The notes: generated by a model from the sequence alone, not told the origin. A DNA stretch of 64,000 nt from Mesostigma viride (GCA_009746045.1 RPFO01002017.1:1-64000); one strand, 5' to 3'; shown: positions 46,101-56,550, counted from the stretch's first letter. Numbers and translations: made by a program.

Positions 46101-49100
46101 CGCTCCCATTTGCCCGGAGGTTTTTGGTTTTCCGAGTGCACCGCGCCAGTGGCTTTCTGTTCCTGGTGGGGTTTGCAAGCTCTATCATGTATGTGCATTC
46201 ATCATTTGACATAGGGGATACCAGCACGTTCCTGTGTGGTGACTATAATCTGTGCATCCTTGATTGGCAGCGTAAACCTAAACACTCAGGCGTGACGATG
46301 TGTGGTCGCACATCCTGTTGGTTAACCCATGCCTGTGCAGGTGCACAAATGTGTTACAGCGGCCTAGAAACAGATAGTTTGGCTGGCGCTGTCTCGTGGG
46401 TTACCTTGGGCTTCCACGCCCCGTTTTTGTTACCGTTTTGTTACCGCTTTCTTTATGTCATCCGGATTATTTGCGCAAGTTGCCATTATTTATTGATGTT
46501 ATAATTCAATGTCTACTCTTTGTGTCTTTACGGGTGCAGCGCCTGACACGCGAGATGGCGGAGCGTGAGCAGGAATCCGCGCTGTTCAACGCCAAGCTGT
46601 ACGAGACCGAGCAGAAGAGTGCCGACGGGTGAGCGCACACTCATATATCAAAGAGACAACCAGCGCAGGCCAGAAATCTGGAAGAATCTGGACCATGGTA
46701 GCGCGAGCCTGCTGTTATATCCGCGTTTGTAGAGTCGTTCAGGATGACAGAAATTAATGGAGGTGGATATAAGCAGCCGTGGACATTAAACATTATGGCT
46801 GGCTGGCGTTCATCAAGACCTAGACGATCTAGCGAAAAACAACCTCGCGTGATCAGGGCTGTTGTTCCTAGCGGCCAGGAGTGTCCAGTTGTAAGTACCA
46901 CTGCTGCGATCGCTCTCCCGCCATTCAACACGAGGAGTCACCCTCAAAGGAGCTATCATCAATAGGTCGTGTCAGTCATTACGTCAGCCAGGCCATGCTT
47001 CCAAATGTCCACACATATATCACTCGATCATCAGTACACCAGCACTGTTTCATCCCGTTCAATGCCAAGCTGTACATGACCGAGCAGAAGAGCGCTGATG
47101 GGTGAGCATGCAGTGACAGTATCATACTTTGAAATACGGGAGCCCTGTCTTTGCTTCTGGGTGGCCCACATTGCCGATTTGGAACATGCAAGGCCGCACC
47201 TTCGCCTCACCCTCTCTCAACCTTAAAGTCCCTCCTTTACTGGTGGTTCGCCTCGCTGCCCCGGATCAGACGATTCCCAAATTTCGGGCATCGTATGGAC
47301 TTCGTTTTTCTTCATATGATCATGTCTTTGCCAGGACGGCCGTATCATCTCTCCCGCTGCATCTCTGGTCCTGCCACTTGCATGTTTGCCTGCCTGCCCG
47401 CCCGGCCCGCCCGCCCGCCCGCCCGCCCGCCCGCCCGCCCGCCCGCCCGCCCGCCCGCCGCCCGCCCGCCCGCCCGCCCGCCCGCCCGCCCGCCCGCCCG
47501 CCGCCCGCCCGCCCGCCGCCCGCCCGCCCGCCGCGCCCGCCCGCCCGCCCGCCCGCCCGCCCGCCCGCCCGCCGCCCGCCCGCCCGCCCGCCGCCCGCCC
47601 GCCCGCCCGCCCGCCCGCCCGCCCGCCCGCCCGCCCGCCCGCCGCCCGCCCGCCCGCCCGCCCGCCCGCCCGCCGCCCGCCCGCCCGCCCGCCGCCCGCC
47701 CGCCCGCCCGCCCGCCCGCCCGCCGCCGCCCGCCCGCCCGCCGCCGCCCGCCCGCCTGCCCGCCGCGCCCGCCCGCCCGCCCGCCCGCCCGCCCGCCCGC
47801 CCGCCCGCCCGCCGCCCGCCCGCCCGCCCGCCCGCCCCCGCCCGCCCGCCCGCCCGCCCGCCCGCCCGCCCGCCCGCCCGCCCGCCCGCCCGCCCGCCCG
47901 CCCGCCCGCCCGCCTGCCCACCCGCCGCCCGCCTGCCCGCCTGCCTGCCTGCCTGCTTCCCTCGCTGCACCTCCCTGCCAGCTACGTGGAGAAGCGCCTG
48001 CTGGAGCACAAGGTTGCCAAGCTGGAGAAGGAGCTGCAGGAAAGGGACACGCTCGACGCGCAGATCGAGTACGTCCTGATGATTTTTTAAATGATTAGTT
48101 CATGAAACGTATATGTCGGCTCTAGGGATGCGCTCGACGCCCAGAACGATTTACGTCTCCTGAAATGATTGTGTTAGTTGTTGAAACATTCAGTTATGTT
48201 GTTGTTCTAGGGACATGCAATACGGCATGCTCTTGTTTGCCATGTTTTGTCCTGACTGCTCTTGCCAAGAAGGTGATGATAGCCGTGCCATGGCAAGAAG
48301 ATGTGATGAGTTTTTGTTTTTAATATGGGCTTTGACCTTTGGCTAGAGTTGCGCTGTCCAGTTCCCATGAGGTCGGTAAGTTTATTCCAAGATTGCACTT
48401 GCACCTTGATTGTCATGATAGACTTCTCCACCATAGTCTCACCATTCTTTCACCGACTAGACCGAATTCAATTTCAATTCCAATTTCAATTTCAATTCGG
48501 ACAGCCTGAGGGTAGACCGATGTGTCGGAAAAGGATCACTTATGTTCTTGACTTCTCCGTCAAATCTCATCGACCGGGTTTCGAAACGACTCACAAACGC
48601 CGTAGATGGCAGATCCAACGTTGCAAACAGCGTCACGACCGGCGCGGCGCCAGATCGCCTCGGTTCCTTTTTTACGAGCCATTTTACAGTGTCGCGCCGC
48701 GTCGCGTACCCATGCCCTTTTCCATGTACATGACGTGACATGTAAAATCCGCTTCCCAGACCTGGAATTCCGTCCAATACCGTCGTGCATTACCACCAAT
48801 GCACTAGCATTCAAATCACCGATATCGATGGAGGTAAATATACCTCTTATTTAATCTCGCCATGCCTCTTTCCAACTCCAACTCCTAGCCATTTTTTCAC
48901 CGACTAGATTGAATGTCATTTTCAAATTCAAAATTTCAAAATTTTGATGTCTCACATAAAAAAACTGAATAATATGACTGCATCAATACCAGTCACATAT
49001 ATGGTTGAATCACATCAGTCGTAGAGAGACACTTCTGACTTTGAGTCATCCGATAACAAGATGTCTGGGCGACCCTTTCCTGCATGGTCACGTAGGACCT

Positions 49101-51937
49101 TCTCCAGCAGCTGTTCATCTGTAAATTCTGCTTCTGTGCGGGGTGGCTTGCGCACCTCCTCCATTATGGCGCATCTATGTCAAAGTGGGCGTTCCCTTCA
49201 GCCGCAGCGCGTGTCGCGCGTTCTTCACGCTGGGCTGCCCGAGCATCAGGAAAAACTGCGTCTAGCTTCATCTGATTCAAAGTAGCGTTCACGTGGATGA
49301 TCAGTGCCCTTTCCATGCAAGCCGCGAGCAATAGCGCAGATAATGTATGCTCTCCCAGCCTGGGCTCGACCGTGATCTCAAAGGCAGCTTGCGCTAAATT
49401 GGGAAGGCCCCGCCCTCCCAATAGAAACTTGGCATCTAGTGAGTATCGCCAGGTTTTAAACATGGGGGCGAGGGTCTTGATGAGGCTGGGCCTCAAACTA
49501 ATGCGGTTGTGATGCTTGAACCAATACACTGCTGCCCGCTCTAGCAAGTTAGAGGCATTCAAACAACATCTGCCCTTGAGGGCGGGAGATCCATGCAACA
49601 AATATTCTATCCTGCCTTCTTCCTTTTCCACTTCATGAATCCCATGCGAATACAATACATCAAACCCGTCCTCCTCCTCTGACTAATTGAGGCAGGTACC
49701 CAATCATGCCGGAATAGTTGAGTTTGTGACTTGGTTTCACTTGACGGGCAACAATGTTCAATAGATGGCCTCTTCTTGTCATACTTGCCTCGTTCATGTG
49801 CAGATTTCCCCCAACAAAGCGTCTCCTTCAATTTCTTTTTCACCGCATGGGGTGGTGTATCTTGAACGTCCATTAACATGTGGACATGCTTGTGCATCTC
49901 TAGCTAGAGGCCCTTCCTCTACGATTGACATTCCTTTTCCCCCTTGGCCAGAGGAAAGGCTGCAACGTCGTCCAGTTCTTCAGCGTCAAGATCGCGACTG
50001 CCTCCTTGAACCGTGATGTGGAGGGTGAAGTTCTTCATCACAGCTGGTCCGCATTTGCGCTTTTGGCGCAAGGGCGCAAAATCCTCCGCTTCTTCATCTT
50101 CATCGTGCGCGTCATCGGCAGGGTTGCGCGCCGCAACAGGGTCGTTGTCAGTTGGAGCCCCACGTTCTTGTAGCCTGCTCCGCGCTTCCCTGGAATTGAA
50201 CGTGACCAAAGATGGCAGCAAAATAGAAAAAAAAAAATTACCACTTTGCAGTGAGAATGATTATTCCCTCCATGCAAAAAGGCTGCAACTGGTATTCCTG
50301 AAAACAGGGGTTAGCAAAAACTTTTCTTATCACGTACCGAGCTCGCTGGGCCTTCCGCGTCACATGTGTGGTGAGACCTCGCTTGCTCTTTCCAACAAAA
50401 GGGGGCTCGAAGCAATTACAAGTGACATTCTCCCTCACATCCGCCCCATCAGAAATCATCTTCCTCGTCCTCGTTGTCGTCATCCGCCACAGTTGCCTCA
50501 TCGTCCACCTGTAAATCTGACTTTTTTCTGAGCCGGGCGTGCAATCTGATTTCTGAGCTCCTCGTCCTCTTCCGAGGAGTCATCGAATAACACAACGCCC
50601 CGCCCACGTCGCCGACGCCTCCGGCGCTGCATTATTCAGGCGTCAACTGGTCCTCCAGACTGCCAGGGTCCGGCTTCGCTGGATCCGCGGGATCCCGTTC
50701 CAGCGAAAGAATTAGGTCGTTCATGCACTGGCTTGTGTTGGGCTCAACGGGGGCCTTTCAAGTGCCGGTCCCCCCGAAGTCCAATTTTCGCCTCTTTCCC
50801 AACGAGGAATTGCCCGCTTTCCCTTTGCCATGGTCAGAGGTTTGGGTTGACGACGGCGTGGCCGGTGTTCACAGCTGACGAACCCGCGTTCCCAGCTGCT
50901 GACAGGACCGAATCGAACAGCGCATCGTCGTCCACCTGAGAATCTGTCAGTCAGGTCGACAGTGGGCGTCAAAGTTGCTTGGGTCAACGCGCTCGATAGC
51001 ACGCGGGCCAAACGTTTCCAGCAACGTCAGCACCTCTTGCGTTTTCTGTGCCACCACGCCATTCCGCAGATTATCTTTTTGGCTTTCATCAGCTGAAGGG
51101 TATTTAAATGGGCACCCTTCAAGATGCTTAGTGTATGCTTTCCCCTCTCTCTCTGCGCTTGCTTTCTCTTCTGTTTCTTTCATGTCATGATAAATTGTTT
51201 TGGCGTTATCGACGTTGCCTTGTTGTACCGTGATGCCCTCCACGGCACGTGCTGATCGATTCTTCCTGCCTCGGATCGCGTCTGACAGCTCTACGCGCAC
51301 TTTGTTCAGTTTTTCAACCAGGTCTCAAAAGAGGTCTTGTTGCGCAAGCTCTTTTTCATCGCCGTTTCTTAGTTTTGGCATTTTGCATCGCTCCAATTGG
51401 CCTTTACCGTGCTTCCCTTCCCTTGTGCGCTGCGCATCATGCCCTGTCGGCGGCCAGCCAATGAAAAAGAACGTCCGGTTCGTAACCGCGATACAGATTT
51501 CGAATGAACATTAGAGATACGCCCACCACGCGCCGCGTTGCGCCCTTTTCCATGTAGCGTGAGACGCCAAAACTGTTTCTCCACTGGCAAAGTCCGTCCA
51601 ATACCGTCGTGCAGTACCACCGATGCACTACCATTCAAATCACCGATATCGATGGAGGTATACCTCTTATTTAATTTCGCCCTGCCTCTGCTTTCCAACT
51701 CCGATGTCCAACTCCAACTCCAAGCCATTTTTTCACAGACTTCTGATGATGTCTCATTGGCTGGCTGTTCACTTGTCCCTGCGTGGCTCCTGCAGGACAT
51801 GTGTCTGCTCGCTGTTTGAGAAGATGACCGAGCTTGAGAAGACCAACCAGAGCCTGATGGCAAGGCTGTCAGCATCGACACCCTCCAGCTCAATTGATGG
51901 AGCTCAGGAGACCCCGAGCACAGTGCCCTCATTATAG
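37180..51937 (+). CDS. Eight-exon gene for a disordered and coiled-coil protein (462 aa predicted)
   Basis: Exons: 37180-37881, 38862-38897, 40405-40458, 41811-42026, 45173-45235, 46540-46628, 47982-48068, 51796-51937. Junctions 1-5 are phase 0 and 6-7 phase 2, and every join keeps frame. Donors are GT except exon 3, which uses GC (CCAG|GCAAGC). All acceptors are AG. Exon 1 encodes ~234 residues of Ser/Pro/Gly-rich disorder, then an acidic helix (DDVLGELSRLE). Exons 2-8 encode heptad-like helices: LYRKNVQLEKEIQIL, IADLQKLVAALRVELEKL, KVAKLEKELQERD, FEKMTELEKTNQSLMARL. The stop is TAG at 51935. I do not recognise the family; such proteins are often cytoskeletal or basal-body components, but that is only a guess. 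Additional exons could hide in the large introns, especially intron 7. Confidence 0.75.
37879..38196 (+). mobile_element. SINE-like element with 13 bp target-site duplication at the exon 1 splice donor
   Basis: The 292 bp element 37892-38183 is flanked by AAGGTCAGTCCTA at 37879-37891 and 38184-38196. It has the family's GCAGAGAG-CTA-CTCTCTGC hairpin near the head and ACTCCCAACGGAGTTATGTT at the end, then an A/T-rich tail. A 13 bp duplication is typical of target-primed reverse transcription. No tRNA-type A or B box was found, so the promoter type is unknown. Its 3' part is shared with the LINE-like copy at 54405-54620, as in SINEs that borrow LINE machinery. Confidence 0.88.
38588..38750. repeat. 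~12 bp minisatellite in intron 1
   Basis: About 13 variants of TATGTCCCTCTT (ATCCCTCC, ATGTCCCTCG and so on). Pyrimidine-rich on the sense strand. Confidence 0.85.
38935..39065 (+). mobile_element. Fragment of the GACGCAGT-tail repeat in intron 2
   Basis: Contains TCTCCTTGTGTATAGGGG, GGCTTCCTTT and CCCGACGCAGT, followed by an AATTAAAT tail, matching the right half of 35940-36110 and 60885-61065. Confidence 0.55.
39955..40129. repeat. (CCG/CCA)n triplet array in intron 2
   Basis: CCGCCG grading into a pure CCACCA run at about 40045-40129. Encoded homopolymeric frames (poly-Thr, poly-Trp, poly-Gly) are artefacts. Confidence 0.95.
40962..41117. repeat. TATACATGTTTGTGC minisatellite in intron 3
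   Basis: About ten ~15 bp units with variations (TACATGTGTTTTCT, GCATGTGTGTGC). Confidence 0.85.
42376..43012. repeat. 19 bp minisatellite in intron 4
   Basis: About 33 units of CATCATCCTCTAGCTTCGC, with CTTTGC, TTCGCTAGC and TTAGCTAGC variants distributed in runs. Confidence 0.95.
43499..44990. mobile_element. 1.5 kb palindromic transposon in intron 4
   Basis: Arms 43499-44240 and about 44290-44990 are imperfect inverted repeats over ~700 bases. Left end GACTCTTAAGTGAAGTGG and right end (reverse complement) GACTCTCTTAAGTGTAGTC. A TTAA lies just inside both ends. Several short frames mirror one another and none is a convincing gene. A long-TIR non-autonomous DNA element is the best reading; arm divergence suggests it is old. 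Confidence 0.75.
45236..45485 (+). repeat. Degenerate ~29 bp repeats continuing from the exon 5 end
   Basis: Exon 5 ends ATGAAGGAG|GTACGTGGACTTGG. Downstream come ATTAAGGAGGTCGTGGGATC, ATAAGCGGGATAATTGGACC, ATGAATGAGTTATGTGGGAC, TGTAAAGGGGGTAGCC and similar units at about 29 base spacing. The exon end and its donor are the first and best unit. Confidence 0.6.
45710..45905. repeat. ~45-50 bp tandem repeat in intron 5
   Basis: Four units of G-run, GCAATCACAAGGTAGGAAT-like segment and TTTTGTCCTTTGG. Confidence 0.8.
47055..47103 (+). pseudogene. Partial duplicate of exon 6 with its splice donor
   Basis: TTCAATGCCAAGCTGTACATG…GAGCAGAAGAGCGCTGATGG|GTGAGC matches the 3' half of exon 6 (46580-46628) including the donor, at about 85-90 percent by eye. 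The 5' half and any acceptor are missing, so it should not be spliced in as a normal exon. Confidence 0.8.
47395..47960. repeat. (CCCG)n microsatellite in intron 6
   Basis: About 565 bases of CCCG with single-base deletions (CCG), ending in CCTG units right before the exon 7 acceptor at 47981. The sense strand is C-rich and the opposite strand has dense GGG runs. PARP and GRAG frames on all strands are artefacts. Confidence 0.97.
48124..48180 (+). pseudogene. Duplicate of the exon 7 end and donor region
   Basis: AGGGATGCGCTCGACGCCCAG followed by AACGATTTACGTC and AATGATT resembles the exon 7 end AGGGACACGCTCGACGCGCAG, ATCGAGTACGTC and the following intron with AATGATTAG. The donor GT is altered (TTTACGTC), so the copy is dead. 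Confidence 0.7.
49164..49897 (-). pseudogene. Unknown minus-strand coding segment with a frameshift
   Basis: Two overlapping frames (49607-49897 and 49164-49655) look like one protein broken near 49650: the upstream one has YDKKRPSIEHCCPSS and RHDWVPASIS, the downstream one SLIKTLAPMFKTWRYSLDAK and LPNLAQAAFEITVEPRLGEH. Composition and hydrophobic pattern look protein-like, unlike the surrounding DNA. No family recognised. Probably carried by the intron 7 insertion. Confidence 0.4.
49919..50221 (-). CDS. Unknown acidic/basic segment of the intron 7 insertion
   Basis: Frame with DEDEEAEDFAPLRQKRKCG followed by VMKNFTLHITVQGGSRDLD. Possibly an internal exon of the same gene as 49164-49897. No domain recognised. 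Confidence 0.35.
   Translation of the reverse strand: MLPSLVTFNSREARSRLQERGAPTDNDPVAARNPADDAHDEDEEAEDFAPLRQKRKCGPAVMKNFTLHITVQGGSRDLDAEELDDVAAFPLAKGEKECQS
50947..51385 (-). CDS. N-terminal segment of the intron 7 insertion's gene (unknown, interrupted)
   Basis: From an ATG near 51383 the frame reads MPKLRNGDEKELAQQDLF, then hits TGA and continues in frame as DLVEKLNKVRVELSDAIRGR through AKTIYHDMKETEEKASAEREGKAY to 50947. The mirrored copy at 52617-52673 starts MPKLSNGDEKEL and also stops soon. Helical and charged. Either a disrupted gene or an unseen small intron covers the stop. Confidence 0.4.
51333..51737. repeat. Inverted repeat, left copy (partner 52290-52675)
   Basis: About 390 bases, including GGCTGGCCGCCGACAGGGCA (as reverse complement), GATATCGATGGAGGTATACC and the ATG context of the MPKL… frame. 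The two copies face each other across about 550 bases that contain the last exon of the coiled-coil gene. Confidence 0.8.
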
Positions 51938-52289
51938 CCTGCTGCCATGATCAGTGTCCGGTTAACTGAACACGCAAAAACCTGCTTTAGCCAGGTAGGT
52001 GCAGTGCAAACCAGCTAGGTTGATATTTATTACAGAAATCTGTACGGCGATGGTTCATTAAATGCCTAGACGGTTTGCTAACTTCAGTCAAAGAGATTGT
52101 GCCCATGTGAAAATGCAATGTCCACTTGTGGTCAATCTGGCAAAGGTATAGATCTGCATGAAGTGCCTTGCTACGTGGGAAGACCAAGCTTGCATGGCAT
52201 GCATGCATAAATGTACATTACAAACAGACGATTGGCACTCCTATGGGGACAAAGTGCATCGGGCTATTAGCCAAACTTTGTACATAGCC

Positions 52290-52675
52290 GTTGAAAAAAT
52301 TGCTCGGAGTTGGAGTTGGAAAGAGGAGGCAGGGAGAAATTAACTAAGAGGTATACCTCCATCGATATCGGTGATTTGAATGGTACTGCACGACGCTATT
52401 GGACGGACTTTGCCGGTGGAGAAACAGTTTTGGCGTCTCACGCTACATGGAAAAGGGCGCAACGCGGCGCGTGGTGGGCGTATCTCGAATGTTCGTTCGA
52501 AATCTGTATCGCGGTTACGAACCGGACGTTCTTTTTTATTGGCTGGCCGCCGACAGGGCACGATGCGCAGCGCACAAGGGAAGGGACGCACGGTAAAGGC
52601 CAATCGGAGCGATGCAAAATGCCAAAACTAAGCAATGGCGATGAAAAAGAGTTGCGCAACAAGACCTCTTTCTAG
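52290..52675. repeat. Inverted repeat, right copy
   Basis: Reverse complement of 51333-51737 at roughly 90 percent identity by eye. A further partial copy in the same orientation as this one lies at 52930-53030 (GATATCGGTGATTTGAATGG … ACGGTATTGGACG). Confidence 0.8.
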
Positions 52676-53030
52676 ATAATGAATCGGTATAAAACTGGCT
52701 TTTTTCATTTCAAACTTCAAAGCTTCGCGCAAAACTAGGCAAAAGGAAGGTCGCGGGTCCGCGGAACAGCGGAAAGGCAACCAATAAGGGCGCGGGATAA
52801 GAAATCGGACTAAAACTGCCGAGGCGAGTTTCTTTTGGCTTTAATTTGTAGTATTGTATGACATGTCAGGGGTGACGTCAGAAAGTCCTGAAGTCGCGGT
52901 AGTATCGCTAAGTCGTTCTAGACATTGCGAAATTAAATAAGAGGTATATACCTCCAGAGATATCGGTGATTTGAATGGTAGTGCATCGGTGGTACTGCGC
53001 GACGGTATTGGACGCGTGCCATTCCAACCC

Positions 53031-53800
53031 TTGTCACCCGTAGTGACCTGTCGCATAGCTATTGCCTGCACCAAGATGAAATTAAGTGCGTGCTTAGCTT
53101 ACCGGCTTCCACGCATAGCATCGCTATCAAACGAATTGCTTCACAGCAATTCCTGCATTGCGTCCTTTGGCAATCATACCCCGAGCCTGGCTAGGGTCTG
53201 TTACGACAGGAACATGGCACAACACAAAACCGCAGTGCCCTTGGCCCGATATTGTATCTTGTTGAGTCGACTGGCATTGGAACCGTTGGTATCCGGGGTA
53301 ATGCCACAACCCCCTGATGTTGAAGTGCTTCAGCGCTACAACGTCTCCGTAAGTGTTTCCCACACCAGTCGTCTATATTGCGCAAGCATTCTTGGCTACC
53401 GTATCCATGGCAGCACCGAGCGACCCGCCATCGATCGCTATAATGTATCCTCGCTGTGTGCGGATGATCTAGTAGAGCTCACGGACGTGACAGCCCCAAC
53501 CATAATATAGTTACTAGATGGGGATATAATTTCCTCATCTGAGCTGTCCTCTACGTACTGTAATATGGCAGACGAGGCGGTAGTGTATGAGCGGCTATCC
53601 TCAGGGGTCCAAATAACCTTCTCATGCGAACTTCTTCCCTGGATTCTCACTACCAAGTTGCCGGCCGCGGCCGGCCCGTGGGGAGAAAACAGGAGCTACA
53701 GCCTACATGCGGGCTGCATGCCCCACAGGAAGGTGCTTATCGCAGACGGCAGCCCATATTTCTCCTTTGTCTATCATGCGGGCGCAGAATACTGATAATC
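53031..53800. other. No supported feature
   Basis: A 179-codon plus frame and minus frames overlap here. Neither has recognisable motifs, and the plus frame starts inside the dispersed repeat, so no gene is called. Confidence 0.45.
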
Positions 53801-53829
53801 CCATCTGGAAGCACTGCATCCTCAAGCCA

Positions 53830-54395
53830 TTGTGTCACATAGGGCCGGGTCGCGCCGCATCGGTACGTGCGGGGCGCGCGCAAGTTTGCCAGTGGGTTGC
53901 GACCGTACAAAGGGACCCTGCCATCAGGAGGAGGTGTCTACCTGGTTGGCCAGTCCCAAGCCCGCCCGCAGGGCGCCCCCACATCAGTATTCACCTGGTC
54001 TGTGCGGGCAAGATGGCCGGCAAACTTAGAGGAGACGGCGGTGTCGGATGGTATGGGTGACAACAGGAAGCTCGCAGTAGAGCTCGACCCGGGTGCATGC
54101 GGCGCTCTAGGGTAGCGCGGACGCCAAGGATGTGACGGAGCATTCGAGTGACTGTGCCGTCGAGCTGCTTGCTTAATAAAGCACCTGGTCCAGGGTCCAC
54201 GCCTCTGATACAGCCGTAAAGGAGGATGCTGAGGACAAGGGCCTTGAACAGAATGCGCTTGCGCCGCTTACTCAGGTATAGCGACATGTCCAGAACCTGT
54301 CGTGGCGGCGGAGGGCCGCCCGGGCCTCGCCAATGCGGGTGTTGATGTCGTCAGCCGTGGAGGGGAGCCAGCTGCCAAGGAGCTTGATCTATCTA
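53830..54395 (-). pseudogene. LINE reverse transcriptase, C-terminal remnant
   Basis: Minus frame includes KLLGSWLPSTADDINTRIGE (54330-54395), then a break, then KRRKRILFKALVLSILLYGC and LDGTVTRMLRHILGVR (54100-54287). This is the typical end of a non-LTR RT: the 'LG…I…RI' helix, 'LF…V…LLYG' and 'R…LR.ILGV'. Frameshifts and a missing catalytic core make it a fossil. Confidence 0.75.
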
Positions 54396-54404
54396 TATCT
54401 ATCT

Positions 54405-56290
54405 ATATATTAGTTACTTAACATTAGATATAAAATTGAATTGAAACATATCTCCGCTGGGAGTACATGTAGCACATATCCCTGTGAAGGGGCATATGGC
54501 TTTTCATACATTCTGGGCTACTTCCGGCCTGCAAGGGTATAGGGTGTAAACTACACAAGCTCTGGGTGCACAAAGTGCATCTGCACCACTATGTGTTCCA
54601 GCAGCTAGGGCACACTATGTACATGGCTAAATATTGCTAATTCAGGCATCTGGTGGGAAGCCCATAAATATAATAGGCGTATATGCATGTGCATGTATAC
54701 AAGGCCACGTTGGCTAGAAGCCTTACTATTCTACAATCTACACTACTGCTATAGTCCCCTAGCTACTAGGCTGGGTAATTGCTGCATGAGCTGGTGCTGG
54801 GGTGCCCAGCCCAGCGGGGGTCGCCTGCACCAGGGCTTGTGGCTGACGTAGACATGGCCGCCCCCTTCCAGTACGTATACACCGGCTTCCCTGCTCAGCC
54901 GTGCTGTCTGCCAGAGCTGGAGGTATATCAGGTAGGTCGGCCATATATAGCTCCCGTTACCTTCAACAATATGTTGCTGCGCCGGGGTCAAGTCGTCGTC
55001 CAAACTGTAGTCGGAGTCTTCTCGAGCCGCTTGCGGCGTCTGAGGAACAAAATCTTGTCCGCCGGGGTCTCAAAGATGAGCAGCAGCGGGGGCGCTCCCA
55101 CCTTACCCCGCGAGCGGGGAAGGCGGTGGGCCTCCAGCTTGATGATTCTCACCACTGAATGAGGCCCGGGCTGCATGCGGCCAAGGATTTCTCTCTCAAA
55201 CGCCTGACAGTGCAATTAAGCTTTGCGGAGTTCTCACTGTCCACCAGGTCGAAGTTCTTGACGATGACGTCAAGGCTGCGCTTGGCGAGCTCGGCCCTCC
55301 TCGCGGAGACCTGTCGAGTGTCTAGCTGCTCCTTGAGCTGCATGTGCTGCGACGGCGGAGGTGGTGGAGGTGCATGGTCGGTGGTGCTAATCTTCAGCCC
55401 AGGTCTGGGGGGCATGCGATGTCCTTCACCACCTGGGCGGTGTCAGAGGCCTGCGGTGTTTCGGCATGCACTCGATGGCGATGGCGTTGTCCATGCAATT
55501 GAGGCGCTGCAGCATGGTCGATGTCACGGCCAGCTGGGCGGTGATGGCGTCGGTGGTGGGGGGGGTGGCGGTGGAGGAGGCTCGCGAGGAGGTTGGAGGT
55601 GGCCGCGGGTGGATATGGTGGAGAGGAGGCCGCCGGGGAGCTAGCTCGGCAGCCAACGTGCCGCCCATTAATTGCTGCCACATCTGCAGCGAGGGGGGCC
55701 ACACACGTGCTGCTCGAGTGCCTCCTTTTAAGGAGTGAGCGGATGGAGGATTCGGTCAAGGTGGTGGTGAGGGGCTTTATAACTGGGGGGCCAGTCTGAG
55801 GTCGTCGATGGAGCGTCCAAGGATCGGGAGAAGAGCGCGTATTGCTGCAGTCGGGGGCGTGGGCGGTGAGGATGTATTCATATGGGCGCCTCCGAAGGGA
55901 GGCATCGCCTACTATAGGCGACCCTGGTGGAAGAGCTGCTTGCACAGTTCAATAAGCGAGGCGTGCGATCCCCAGAACACGTCAACCAGGAGGCTGTCTT
56001 CGGTGATTGTCAAAAAAGCCGGGCTGGCTGGCGTCAAAGTCGAGCGCTTCCCAGTTCGGCTCGGCAGCTGGGCGACTGCGCTTGGGCTCAGGCGACGCTG
56101 CGGGCGAGGCGAGCCCGGGGGGCGGGGCGACCACTAGTGCTTGCATGGCTAGTGGCGCGCCGCTGCCTGCTGGGCCGGTCAGGGCGAAGCTGCAGCCGGA
56201 GGCCTGCAGACGTATATTCAGGGCTTAATATTAGCGCAGCCGCCAGGCTGCGTTGCGCGAAGGAGCGTTTGCTCGCCATAATATTGCGTG
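54405..56290 (-). pseudogene. LINE-type element with ORF1-like protein, degraded
   Basis: Minus strand, 5' to 3': Pro/Ser/Arg-rich segment (55394-55945), helical QLDTRQVSARRAELAKRSLDVIVKNFD (55149-55415), KVGAPPLLLIFETPADKILFLRRRKRL (54988-55215), DDLTPAQQHIV…YIWPTYLIYLQLW and HVYVSHKPW (54749-55003). The last two resemble the RRM-like and C-terminal domains of L1 ORF1 RNA-binding proteins. Frame changes separate the pieces. The 3' part (54405-54640) is the SINE-like tail seen at 37892-38183, followed by an (ATCTAT)n tail at 54385-54412. Residue strings are spread over several frames, so the gene is broken. Confidence 0.6.
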
Positions 56291-56431
56291 ATAGCTTAAT
56301 TGGGGAAAATATATCAGCGTGTGCGTCTTAGAAAGACGAAGCGATGCATGGTGCATGATATTCACGGCCGAATTTGGTGCATGCCCAAACGTGAAAGTTA
56401 TGAGCTCCGCCGTCAGCCATGGCTATACCTC

Positions 56432-56550
56432 GAGGTCCCCAGTTTGATTCAGGCCTGGATTCATTTGCACTTCGCGTTTTTCCGTGTTTTCCGCGGACCG
56501 GCACTGAACGCAAATGGTTTTCACCTTTGCGGCGTGCCAAATCAGAATAT
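56432..56550. repeat. 119 bp direct repeat, copy 1
   Basis: Near-identical to 56851-56969 (GGTCCCCAGTTTGATTCAGG … GTGCCAAATCAGAAT). The start looks like a tRNA T-arm but the stem does not pair well. Confidence 0.85.

Larger units (their letters stand above)
48455..51740 (-). mobile_element. Insertion in intron 7 bounded by related direct repeats
   Basis: Sequences at about 48700-48905 and 51545-51740 are direct copies of one another (both contain CCGTCCAATACCGTCGTGCA, TTCAAATCACCGATATCGAT and a CCTCTTATTTAAT stretch). Between them are several minus-strand frames (49164-49897, 49919-50221, 50947-51300). The same repeat recurs inverted at 52290-52675 and 52930-53030. Could be an LTR-like or TIR-derived element; type not settled. 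Confidence 0.5.

Noticed and set aside
47055-47103. Alternative exon 6b
   Set aside because: It retains a donor, but the segment before it has no in-frame acceptor and lacks the exon's first half, so it is listed as a decayed duplicate.
48455-51740. Intron 7 insertion as a complete LTR retrotransposon
   Set aside because: Direct terminal copies exist, but no reverse transcriptase, integrase or gag motif was found between them, and related copies nearby are inverted.
52971-53510. 179-codon plus-strand frame as a gene
   Set aside because: It begins within a dispersed repeat copy, has no recognisable motif and no supporting splice or neighbour context.
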